9,886 nucleotides of DNA from CAZLKN01 sp964560135. GTDB lineage: Bacteria; Actinomycetota; JAICYB01. A program made the translations under genes and the position numbers. Location: positions 1 through 9,886 of the forward strand of contig CAZLKN010000083.1 in the NCBI GenBank assembly GCA_964560135.1, read 5' to 3'. Below the pieces are notes generated by a model. The model did no database searches. It was not told where the DNA came from and saw only the letters and a list, made by a program, of their open reading frames with translations. Position 1 is the first letter of the stretch, and every line of letters begins with the position of its first letter. Of the stretch, positions 1 to 6,287 are shown in pieces.

Positions 1-72
1 TTCTCCTGTAACCTCGCCGGCCGTAGCTAGCCATCGGGTCCGACGGGGCTCAGACCACCGCCACCCCGAGTT
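1..72. other. Left edge, no gene seen
   Basis: This stretch lies beyond the stop of the decayed acetyltransferase. I see no coding frame continuing off the edge with recognisable residues, no T-rich terminator, and only a short self-complementary TAGCTAGC-like run. Confidence 0.4.
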
Positions 73-529
73 TCAACGGCGGCGCCCCGACGCACCTGCC
101 CGCCACTCCGAACGCAACACGCCGTACCACGCCTCACTCACTTTGCTCCCCCGGATGAACCCGCGCTCTCGCAGCACACCCTCGCGCGCCATGCCGAGCT
201 TCTCCAACACACGGCACGACGCAACGTTCTCAACATTCGCCCACGCCTCAACACGGTTGAGGAACGTCAGACCGTCGAAGGCCGCCGACACCACGGCCCT
301 CACCGCCTCGGAGATCAGACCTCGATTCCACAAACGGGGAGCCAACGATTAGCCGAGCGACGAATTCCTCCGCATGCTGTCGACGGTACGGCCACGGCAC
401 GGGCAGGTACCGAGCCCATTCTTCCTGAGAGGCAAACGACAAGACATCATCGACATCTCCAAGTTCGTGCGGCCGAAGGAGAAGGCGCGGGGTCTCGATA
501 CGACGCGGCAACTCTGGCGGTTCCGTCAT
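73..529 (-). pseudogene. GNAT (RimJ/RimL-type) N-acetyltransferase, internally deleted and frameshifted
   Basis: Two halves of one acetyltransferase lie in different minus-strand frames. The N-terminal half starts at ATG 529-527 (MTEPPELPRRIETPRLLLRP...) and has the family opening 'ETPRLLLRP', then reads through EEFVARL near 350. The C-terminal half (345-73, stop TGA at 75-73) begins at LAPRLWNRGLISEAVRA, the acetyl-CoA-binding loop and helix, and continues through VENVASCRVLEKLGM and the usual C-terminal strand. The halves differ by one base of frame. The central strands, typically 40-50 residues holding 'GxIGxxxL...AELGY', are absent, so this is a deletion rather than a single-base error. 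An intact member would be about 180-190 aa; about 150 codons remain here. It lies 82 nt downstream of the VOC gene on the same strand. An acetyltransferase on protein N-termini or small amines is the family role, but no active enzyme is expected. A misassembly could look the same. Confidence 0.72.
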
Positions 530-611
530 CAACCTCGTCCATTGAACGCGGCAGCTCGACTCGGCCTGTTGCCCACCGGAGCAGCACCCACGCGTCGTCA
601 CGATCGGCTCG

Positions 612-992
612 TTAGGCGGGCTCGGTGAACGCCAGGTAGTAACCATTCGGATCCCGGACCGCGAACTCGCGCATGCCATAGTCCATCACTTCCGGCCCCC
701 ATGCGAACTCGATCTTGCCGCGAAGCTCCTCAACCACATCCATCACGTCTGCCGGGAACACGTAGAACGTCCCGCTGCACACCGGCGTCGACGGCCTCCC
801 GGGTGGCGGATCAGTGTGGAACTGGAGCGACACGGAGTCACGCTGAACTTCGGCCCATGTGGGACACGACTCGTCCGGATAGCAGCCGGTGATCCGAAAG
901 CCAAGCGTCCGATAGAAGTTCAGCGTCTCGCCCATGTCTCCGACCAGGAGGGCAGGCACGAGACGCGAGCCGATGTTCGTGTTCGTTGGCAT
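612..992 (-). CDS. VOC superfamily (glyoxalase/bleomycin-resistance-like) protein
   Basis: A complete 126-aa protein of the usual length for a single-module vicinal-oxygen-chelate protein. Two beta-alpha-beta-beta-beta halves are visible, at about residues 10-60 (LVPALLVGDMGETLNFYRTLGF) and 74-124, ending in the hallmark RDPNGYYLAFTE. E123 and H59 are candidate metal ligands, though position alone does not prove them. Family members are metal-dependent lyases, dioxygenases or antibiotic-binding proteins, and the substrate cannot be read from the sequence. The ATG at 992-990 is well supported by a strong Shine-Dalgarno AAGGAGG (complement of 998-1004) five bases upstream. The decayed acetyltransferase lies downstream on the same strand. 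A 40-bp near-copy of codons 78-90 sits upstream at 1129-1168. Confidence 0.88.
   Translation of the reverse strand: MPTNTNIGSRLVPALLVGDMGETLNFYRTLGFRITGCYPDESCPTWAEVQRDSVSLQFHTDPPPGRPSTPVCSGTFYVFPADVMDVVEELRGKIEFAWGPEVMDYGMREFAVRDPNGYYLAFTEPA
722..761 (+). repeat. 40-bp direct repeat, copy A (inside the VOC gene)
   Basis: Source copy of the repeat whose second copy is at 1129-1168. The two differ at 3 of 40 positions. This copy lies inside the intact VOC gene and encodes VFPADVMDVVEEL on the minus strand. Confidence 0.7.
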
Positions 993-997
993 GACCG

Positions 998-1004
998 CCT
1001 CCTT
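998..1004 (-). promoter_or_regulatory. Strong ribosome binding site of the VOC gene
   Basis: On the minus strand this reads AAGGAGG, a perfect Shine-Dalgarno core, five bases before the ATG at 992-990. It fixes the start of the VOC protein. Confidence 0.8.
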
Positions 1005-1092
1005 GCTCCGCTCTTCCCGACCTCAAGATCTATGAGGCCTCCGTCGCGCGCACACACACCGTATCGCGATCACTTCCCGGCCTCTGTCGTCC

Positions 1093-1112
1093 GGTCAGGT
1101 ACCTATTGATCT
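1093..1112 (+). promoter_or_regulatory. Second copy of the GGTCAGGTA element
   Basis: Matches 3052-3071 at 16 of 20 positions, including an uninterrupted GGTCAGGTA. It lies between the divergently oriented VOC and dioxygenase genes and overlaps the stop codon of the VOC relic. No convincing -10 box lies directly upstream. It could be an operator or a displaced promoter fragment. Confidence 0.3.
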
Positions 1113-1168
1113 TCAAGTCTGACAGCCAGAAGCTCCTCGACCACATCCATCACGTTTGGCGGGAACAC
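1103..1168 (-). pseudogene. Relic of a VOC-family gene (internal fragment)
   Basis: Read on the minus strand, this gives VFPPNVMDVVEELLAVRLEDQ and then a stop. Its first 13 residues match VFPADVMDVVEEL (residues 78-90) of the intact VOC protein at 612-992. At the DNA level 1129-1168 matches 722-761 at 37 of 40 positions, in the same orientation. Similarity ends abruptly on both sides, and the rest of the VOC fold is missing. This is best explained as the remnant of a tandem VOC paralogue or a partial duplication. It is not expected to make protein. It overlaps the proposed -35 region of the dioxygenase gene. Confidence 0.6.
1129..1168 (+). repeat. 40-bp direct repeat, copy B (VOC relic)
   Basis: Near-identical to 722-761 (37 of 40) in the same orientation and not part of any intact gene. 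See the VOC relic entry. Confidence 0.7.
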
Positions 1169-1184
1169 CCAACTTCGTTATGGT
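1156..1184 (+). promoter_or_regulatory. Candidate promoter of the PhyH-like gene
   Basis: TTGGCG at 1156-1161 and TATGGT at 1179-1184 are separated by 17 bp, each matching the sigma-70 consensus at 4 of 6 positions. They are followed at 1187-1196 by GGTACTAACC, which resembles the sequence after the TATAAT box at 3046. The 5' leader would be about 55-60 nt. This is a prediction from spacing and consensus only. Confidence 0.35.
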
Positions 1185-1237
1185 TCGGTACTAACCAGGA
1201 GCCGCTCGGCTCGAAAGGGCGGCCGTCAGGGGGAGAC

Positions 1238-1242
1238 AGGGG
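1238..1242 (+). promoter_or_regulatory. Ribosome binding site of the PhyH-like gene
   Basis: AGGGG six bases before the ATG at 1249. It supports that start over downstream alternatives. Confidence 0.5.
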
Positions 1243-1248
1243 ATCGAT

Positions 1249-2948
1249 ATGGACACCGCGACGACCGGACACGTCCTCAGCGACGAGGACCACCAGCATC
1301 TGCTCGAGCATGGGTTCCTGCTGCTGAAGGGCGCCATCCCCCGGAACGTCGCCGAGCGCACGATCGCCACGGTCCACGAGCACGGCCCGACCTCCGAAGA
1401 GGGACGGCAGGCCCTGTCTGAGTGCGTCACCCCCGCCATCCACTCGGCCGTGGAAGAGATCTGCGGGCCGGGCCGGGCCGAGCAGCGCGGTGACCCCATC
1501 TACCGTCCCCGCCCCCACACCCCCGACCTCCCCGAGGCGAAGGGCTCCCACTGCGACCTCATCTATCCCACGGTCCTCCCCGAGTCGTGGGTGCTGTCCG
1601 CCTTCATGTTCCTCTCGCGCGTCGAGCCGGGCGGCGGGGGGATCATGTACGCGCCCGGCTCCCCCAATGCCCTGAAGGCGTTCGCCGCCGCCAACTCCCC
1701 AGAGGCAGCTTGGGCCCGGTGCGTCGCCTTCAACGACGAGCTCGTCGAATGCCTCGCCGAACCCGGGGACGTCCTGCTGTTCCCTCACTTCATGGCCCAC
1801 TCCTCGAGCACGAACCGCACCGGCCCCCAGCGGGAGGCCGCCGACATGCGCTTCATCCTCCGCGAGCGGTTGGTCCCGTCGGCGACACGGCCCGAGGAGA
1901 TGACCACGATCGATCGGATGAACTCCCTGCAGGCCCTCCGCGAGCGCGGGATCGAGGTCGACTTCCCCGCTCCCGTCCCCGACGCAGCCGGCGTCCTCGC
2001 CGACGGCTACGGGCGGGGCGTGGTGGCGCAGGACACCATCCGCATCGACGGACGCGTCCACATCTTCCGGGTGGAGGCCGCCGACCCGACCACGATCCTC
2101 CGCAGCTCCACCGCCGACTGGGCCACATTCACCGACCACGAGCCGATCCGGCTCGCCGAAGCCCCCGTCGACGCGCTGCACATCGACAACCGGTTCGGCC
2201 TCACCATCACCGTGCTGTCCGGTGGGGAAGCGAGCACCTGGAAACAGACGGACGGTGCGTGGGAGCGCGTCCGCGGGCTCGAGGCACGCGCTGTGGGACG
2301 GCCCCACTTCGTCCACGAGAACCAGGGCGTTCAGGACGTCCGCGGCACGGCGACCTTCTCCGTCCCGACCGACCGGCCCAACGAGGTGCACTGGCGGTCG
2401 GGGGAGGACCGGAAGGACACGGAGCCGCCCGAGTCCGGTGTGGCCCTCGCGCTGCCGGAGGGCGCACGCATCGACGACGTGCTCGTCCGCCCGGCCCTCG
2501 ACACCGTCCGCGCGGCGATCGCGCTCGACGTCGACGGTGCCGCCGCACCGCTGATCGCGACCTCGGAGCACGCCGACCGGTACCCCGACGAGGCGCGTCG
2601 GCTGCGCGGTGCCTCCGGGGTCTCGCGGATCCGTGTGCACGACCGAGCCCGCGACTACTGGCTCGTCACCTACCTGCGGAACGGACGGGTGCTGTGGGGC
2701 TCGANNNNNNNNNNNNNNNNNNNNNNNNNNNNNNNNNNNNNNNNNNNNNNNNNNNNNNNNNNNNNNNNNNNNNNNNNNNNNNNNNNNNNNNNNNNNNNNN
2801 NNNNCGCGACTACTGGCTCGTCACCTACCTGCGGAACGGACGGGTGCTGTGGGGCTCGATCGACGGGCTGGAGGCGGAACCCACACTGCATGAGATCCGC
2901 ACCCCCGAGAACATGCAGCAGGCTCTGGCCGTGATCGGGCTCGCCTGA
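1249..2948 (+). CDS. Phytanoyl-CoA dioxygenase (PhyH)-like protein with a beta-rich C-terminal extension; interrupted by an assembly gap
   Basis: Residues 10-210 are a PhyH-type Fe(II)/2-oxoglutarate dioxygenase. They show the opening LSDEDHQHLLEHGFLLLKG, the HxD motif at H101/D103 (GSHCD), the PGGGGIMYAPGSPN turn at 127-140, the distal His H184 (FPHFMAHSSSTN), and R195 placed to bind the 2-oxoglutarate carboxylate. Such enzymes hydroxylate or halogenate small molecules; the substrate is unknown here. Residues about 215-514 look like repeated beta blades (DGRVHIFRVEAAD, LTITVLSGGEASTW, DYWLVTYLRNGRVLWGS), resembling a beta-propeller and unlike standalone PhyH proteins of about 250-300 aa. The gap at 2705-2804 is flanked by identical 55-bp ends. 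Collapsing one copy and the Ns (155 nt) joins the frames exactly and gives a 514-aa protein ending IDGLEAEPTL...VIGLA at TGA 2946-2948. The apparent frameshift is therefore an assembly artefact. The start is supported by AGGGG at 1238-1242. Confidence 0.85.
2650..2704 (+). repeat. 55-bp contig-end overlap, left copy
   Basis: Identical over 55 bases to 2805-2859 and ends exactly at the first N. It encodes RDYWLVTYLRNGRVLWGS in the dioxygenase frame. 55 is a common assembly k-mer length, so this is most likely an unmerged contig overlap and not a biological repeat. Confidence 0.9.
2705..2804. other. Assembly gap (100 N) inside the dioxygenase gene
   Basis: Exactly 100 N, a placeholder length. 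Both flanks are the same 55-bp sequence, so the true gap size is probably minus 55: the contigs overlap and nothing is missing. Confidence 0.95.
2805..2859 (+). repeat. 55-bp contig-end overlap, right copy
   Basis: Identical to 2650-2704 and begins exactly after the last N. It leads into the true C-terminus of the dioxygenase. Confidence 0.9.
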
Positions 2949-3045
2949 GGTGAGCCGACCGCTCGAGCCGCCGACGGCCGCCTCCGACTCACACCGCCGG
3001 GACACGTAGCAGGGGGCGCTCTGCTCAGGCCCGCCGGCTTCCCCT

Positions 3046-3051
3046 TATAAT
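3046..3051 (+). promoter_or_regulatory. -10 box (TATAAT) of the binding-protein gene
   Basis: A perfect TATAAT in an otherwise very GC-rich intergenic stretch, 43 nt before the GTG start at 3095. No good -35 is visible; TGCTCA at 3022-3027 with an 18-bp spacer is the best and matches only 3 of 6. It is followed immediately by GGTCAGGTAACTAAC, a sequence shared with 1093-1112 and, in part, 1187-1196. Confidence 0.55.
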
Positions 3052-3071
3052 GGTCAGGTAACTAACAATCT
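3052..3071 (+). promoter_or_regulatory. Conserved element downstream of the -10 box, possible operator
   Basis: GGTCAGGTAACTAACAATCT matches GGTCAGGTACCTATTGATCT at 1093-1112 at 16 of 20 positions. GGTACTAACC follows the proposed -10 of the dioxygenase gene. It overlaps the expected transcription start, so it could be a repressor site or an initially transcribed element. No regulator gene is present in the window to support either. Confidence 0.35.
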
Positions 3072-3094
3072 AGCGGACGGGTGCGGGGGCACGT

Positions 3095-4744
3095 GTGGAG
3101 ACCGGATCTAGGAACCGGCCCAAGGGGCCGGGCGTCGTCTACAGCGCGGTGGCGACCGCGATGCTGCTGCTCGTGGGCATCGTCGCCCTCACCGCGTCCC
3201 AACCCCCACCCCCGTCCATCGCCGAGTTCGCGCCGCAGGCCCAGGAGCAGATCGACGAGGCGCCCGCCGAGCAGTCCAGCCGATTCGGGTCCGGGGACGG
3301 CGACTGCCCACCCGGCGCCCTCTACTGCGAGGAGCTCGGCGTCCCCACCCCCGCCGACGACACCGTGGAACCGCCCCCGCCTGATATCGACGTCCCCCGC
3401 GTCCGCCGCTGCGTCGGCGACCCGCCCCGCCAGATCGAGGACCCCCAGTCCCCGCCCTGCGTCCCCTACTGGGACGGCGACAACGGCGGCGCGACCTGGC
3501 CGGGCGTCACCGAGAACGAGATCCGCGTCGTCATCCCCGGCAACTACAGCGACATCGAAGCCCTTGTGCCCTTCTTCAACCGGCGCTTCGAGTTCTACGG
3601 ACGCAAGCTCGTGATCACCGACACAAGCACCGAGCAGGGGTCGGAGCCCGCCGACCAGAGCGCAGCAGCCCGAGACGCGCGGGACCGGTACGACGCATTC
3701 GCCTCCACGCACAACGGCAACGGCAACGACACCAGCATCGCCTATACCACCGAGCTGGCCCGCCAGAAGATCATCTACACGACCCACGAGGGTCCGATCG
3801 GGCAGGAATACCATCAGGCTCGCCATCCGTACTTCTGGCAGTACCCCGCCGAGGCGGACCTGCAATTCCAGCACCTCGGCCGTTGGGCCTGCAACCGCCT
3901 CGCCGGGAGCGACGCCCGGTTCGCGGGCGCCAACGGTGTACAGATGATGTCGCAGGACACGCGCGTCTTCGGCGTCGTGCTGCACAAGTGGACGGAGACC
4001 ATGCCGCTGTCTCCCGATCCGCTGGTGCGCGAGCTCGAGCGCTGCGGGGCGAAGCCCCCCGAGGGCGCTGTGATCGAGTCGGACAGCCCGGGCGGCGAGG
4101 GCACCAACATCCTGGTGCGGATGAAGGAGGCGGGGGTCACGACGATCTACTGCCTGTGCCAGTTCGTCCATGCCGGCCTCCTCGGCCAGCAGGCCACCTC
4201 GCAGAGCTACTTCCCCGAGTGGCTGATCGGGAGCTACCACCTGATGGACTCGAACACCACCGGCAAGACGGGGTTCCCCCGCGAGCAGCGTGAGCGGATG
4301 TTCGGCCTCACGTTCCATCCCAAGCAGGTGCGCGCCGAGAACCTCCCGGCGGTGTGGGCTCGCAAGGAGGTCGACCCCGGGTACACGCCCACGCTCGTGG
4401 ACGGCCTCAACAACTCCTACCGCAACCTGCTCCTGCTCGCCTCCGGCATCCAGATGGCCGGACCGGACCTCACCCCCGAGACCTTCGAGCGGGGATTGCA
4501 CCAGGCGGCCTTCCCCAACCCGTTCCATCCGATCATGGCCGGCAAGGTCGGGTTCGGCGGCGGGTCCCACGCGATGACCATCGACGCCGCGGAGATCTGG
4601 TGGAGTGAGACGGCGCGCAACCCCTACGCCGACTCCGCCGGTGCGTTCTGCTACGTGAATGGTGGCGAACGCTACCGCCTCGACGACTACCGCTCGGGTG
4701 ACGAAGCGCTCTTCTTCAACGGGGACTGCGACTCGGGGATGTAG
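3095..4744 (+). CDS. Membrane-anchored ABC-type substrate-binding protein (branched-chain amino acid/Leu-binding type I fold), orphan
   Basis: 549 aa. Residues 1-13 are basic (RNRPK) and 14-34 form one hydrophobic helix (VVYSAVATAMLLLVGIVALTA). A Pro/acidic linker follows to about 105, then a conserved-looking DPPRQIEDPQSPPC (109-122) with GDNGGAT (128-134). The type I periplasmic binding domain is about 140-520, opening GVTENEIRVVIPG and including Y237-F248 (GQEYHQARHPYF), typical of family Peripla_BP_6-like receptors. There is no lipobox cysteine after the helix, so it is probably tethered by an uncleaved or simply cleaved N-terminus on the outer face. Ten cysteines (71, 78, 106, 122, 266, 317, 353, 355, 519, 545) suggest disulfides. 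No permease or ATPase genes are near, so the ligand and the transporter partner are unknown. GTG 3095 is the only ATG, GTG or TTG start after the in-frame stop at 3071. It has a weak GGGGG site and a TATAAT upstream. Confidence 0.8.
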   Translation: METGSRNRPKGPGVVYSAVATAMLLLVGIVALTASQPPPPSIAEFAPQAQEQIDEAPAEQSSRFGSGDGDCPPGALYCEELGVPTPADDTVEPPPPDIDVPRVRRCVGDPPRQIEDPQSPPCVPYWDGDNGGATWPGVTENEIRVVIPGNYSDIEALVPFFNRRFEFYGRKLVITDTSTEQGSEPADQSAAARDARDRYDAFASTHNGNGNDTSIAYTTELARQKIIYTTHEGPIGQEYHQARHPYFWQYPAEADLQFQHLGRWACNRLAGSDARFAGANGVQMMSQDTRVFGVVLHKWTETMPLSPDPLVRELERCGAKPPEGAVIESDSPGGEGTNILVRMKEAGVTTIYCLCQFVHAGLLGQQATSQSYFPEWLIGSYHLMDSNTTGKTGFPREQRERMFGLTFHPKQVRAENLPAVWARKEVDPGYTPTLVDGLNNSYRNLLLLASGIQMAGPDLTPETFERGLHQAAFPNPFHPIMAGKVGFGGGSHAMTIDAAEIWWSETARNPYADSAGAFCYVNGGERYRLDDYRSGDEALFFNGDCDSGM

Positions 4745-4835
4745 GCCATTGACGGAAGACGGGCAACGTCCCCGGTCATCACGCCCGTGGCAGCTCCCGA
4801 CGATGTCCGGCAGGACGGCGCCGAATCACCTCCGT

Positions 4836-6137
4836 TCAGCGGGCTGGCTCGGCTTCTTCTTCCTCCTCGTCCTGCAGCAGGTCCTTGAACAGGCCCGCGT
4901 ACAGGAGTTGCCCTGAGTTCTGCCAGCACTTCCGCGCGAACTCGAGTCCTTCCGGAGTGGGCGTGATCTCGCCGAGGACCGATAGCGGCGGCTGTCCGGG
5001 GCCGGCGTCCTCGGGGTCCGGCGACCAGCGATCGTCGCGATAGCGGTCGCGGGCGGCGGAGTCGCGCAGGTCGGGAATCTCCTCCGGCGCCCCGTCGGCG
5101 AGAGCCGAGCGGTAGCCGAGCACGCCGGCGATCGACATCGCCACACCCTTGTAGACGTCGATGTCCGGCGGCTCGCCCGTACGGATCGCCTCGGCCCACC
5201 GCAGCGTGACGAAGAAGTCACCGCCGCCGTGCCCGGCCTGCGTGGCCTCGTGGTGGTGGGTCGGGAAGTCGGGCGCGTAGATCTGCTCGCGCGGCTCCCC
5301 GTCCGCCTTCTCCCAGTGCTCCTTGTAGACGCGAACCATGTGCCGGGGGCCCGTGCGCAGGTTCTCCATGAGCCCCTTGTTGCCGTGGATCCGTACCCAG
5401 GTGCCCTCGCCGCGGAGCTTGCCCTGCAGCACCTTGACCACGGCGCCGTTCTCCATGCGGCACATCAACACGCCGGCGGGGTCGCCGCGCCGCGCGGTCA
5501 TGCGCAGCTCGGGATCGCCGTAGTCGTAGGGGATCATGAACCCGTTCACCTTCACGGGTCGCAAGCCCGTGATCTGCATGACGGGCGCCAGCGCGTGCGT
5601 GCAGTAGTAGACGATAGGGATCCAGTTCCGCCAGTGGTTCTCGCCGGGCGCGATCGAGTTGAACCCGGCGGCCGGGAAAGGATGGACGTACTCCCCCTCC
5701 GCGTACCGCAGCTCCCCCACCTCGCCCGCCTCGTACAGGCGGCGCATCTCCTGGTTGAAGACCATGTAGGGGTAGTTCTCCGCGAGCATGTACGTGCACC
5801 CGCTGCGCTCCACGGCCTCGATCAGCTCGACGCCTTCGGCGAGCGTCTTGCAGGCCGAGGTCTCCGACAGGACGTGCTTCCCGGCTTCTAGCGCCTTGAT
5901 CGCGAACGGAGCGTGCTGGTGGAAGTAGTTGGCGAGCACGACGGCGTCCATGTCGTGGTCCAGGAAGGTGTCGAAGTCGGTGTAGGTCTGCACGCCGAGC
6001 TTGCGGCCCACGGGCCGCAGCCGCTCCTCCCAGGTGTCGCACAGCGCGACGACTTCGAACCCTTGCACGGACGCCGGGCCCGATGCGAACGAGATGCCGC
6101 GCCCCAATCCGACGACACCGACCTTGATCGGTTTCAC
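4836..6137 (-). CDS. Gfo/Idh/MocA-family NAD(P)-dependent oxidoreductase
   Basis: 433 aa, starting at GTG 6137-6135, which has AAGGAG seven bases upstream. Residues 4-30 form the Rossmann entry (IKVGVVGLGRGISF, glycines 10, 12, 14), with ALCD at 31-34 closing beta-2. 'AVVLANYFHQHAPFAIKALEAGKHVL' (65-90) is the family's second signature. The usual EKP, whose Lys is often catalytic, is replaced by SETSACKT (91-98), leaving K97 as a possible substitute. H181 in YYCTHALAPVM fits the catalytic-domain His. The C-terminal domain has RWAEAIRTGEPPDIDVYKGVAMS (313-335), and the tail is acidic (DEEEEEAEPAR). The family oxidises or reduces sugars, inositols and related polyols; the substrate here is unknown. 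The gene is probably last in an operon with the indolepyruvate oxidoreductase, and it converges on the binding-protein gene 91 nt away. Confidence 0.88.
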   Translation of the reverse strand: MKPIKVGVVGLGRGISFASGPASVQGFEVVALCDTWEERLRPVGRKLGVQTYTDFDTFLDHDMDAVVLANYFHQHAPFAIKALEAGKHVLSETSACKTLAEGVELIEAVERSGCTYMLAENYPYMVFNQEMRRLYEAGEVGELRYAEGEYVHPFPAAGFNSIAPGENHWRNWIPIVYYCTHALAPVMQITGLRPVKVNGFMIPYDYGDPELRMTARRGDPAGVLMCRMENGAVVKVLQGKLRGEGTWVRIHGNKGLMENLRTGPRHMVRVYKEHWEKADGEPREQIYAPDFPTHHHEATQAGHGGGDFFVTLRWAEAIRTGEPPDIDVYKGVAMSIAGVLGYRSALADGAPEEIPDLRDSAARDRYRDDRWSPDPEDAGPGQPPLSVLGEITPTPEGLEFARKCWQNSGQLLYAGLFKDLLQDEEEEEAEPAR

Positions 6138-6187
6138 GATCGTGCTCCTTCCATCGATCCCATGACGCGCCCCCACCGCTCGGCGGG

Positions 6188-6287
6188 NNNNNNNNNNNNN
6201 NNNNNNNNNNNNNNNNNNNNNNNNNNNNNNNNNNNNNNNNNNNNNNNNNNNNNNNNNNNNNNNNNNNNNNNNNNNNNNNNNNNNNNN
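6188..6287. other. Assembly gap (100 N) between the indolepyruvate oxidoreductase and Gfo/Idh genes
   Basis: A placeholder of exactly 100 N. Unlike the first gap, the flanks share only six bases (ggcggg ends the left side and begins the right). The stop of the large oxidoreductase is either inside the gap or just beyond it. Confidence 0.95.

Noticed and set aside
1150..2640. 496-codon minus-strand open frame opposite the PhyH-like gene
   Set aside because: It is a shadow of the dioxygenase, whose catalytic residues are all in the plus-strand frame.
2650..2859. 55-bp direct repeat as a possible recombination or mobile-element scar
   Set aside because: It abuts 100 N on both sides, and collapsing it restores the reading frame exactly, so it is an assembly overlap.
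3008..3025. Hairpin AGCAG ... CTGCT upstream of the binding-protein promoter
   Set aside because: Only five paired bases around an eight-base loop. This is common by chance and has no supporting context.
3062..4570. 502-codon minus-strand open frame opposite the binding-protein gene
   Set aside because: It is the complement of a gene with clear signatures. The low-complexity Gly/Val/Arg translation shows no motif.
4759..4788. Possible bidirectional terminator between the convergent genes (ACGGGC ... GCCCGT)
   Set aside because: Six-base stem with an 18-base loop and no T tract on either strand. Too weak to call.
5229..5891. 220-codon plus-strand frame opposite the Gfo/Idh gene
   Set aside because: Antisense to a complete family member with a good ribosome binding site. 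No recognisable content.
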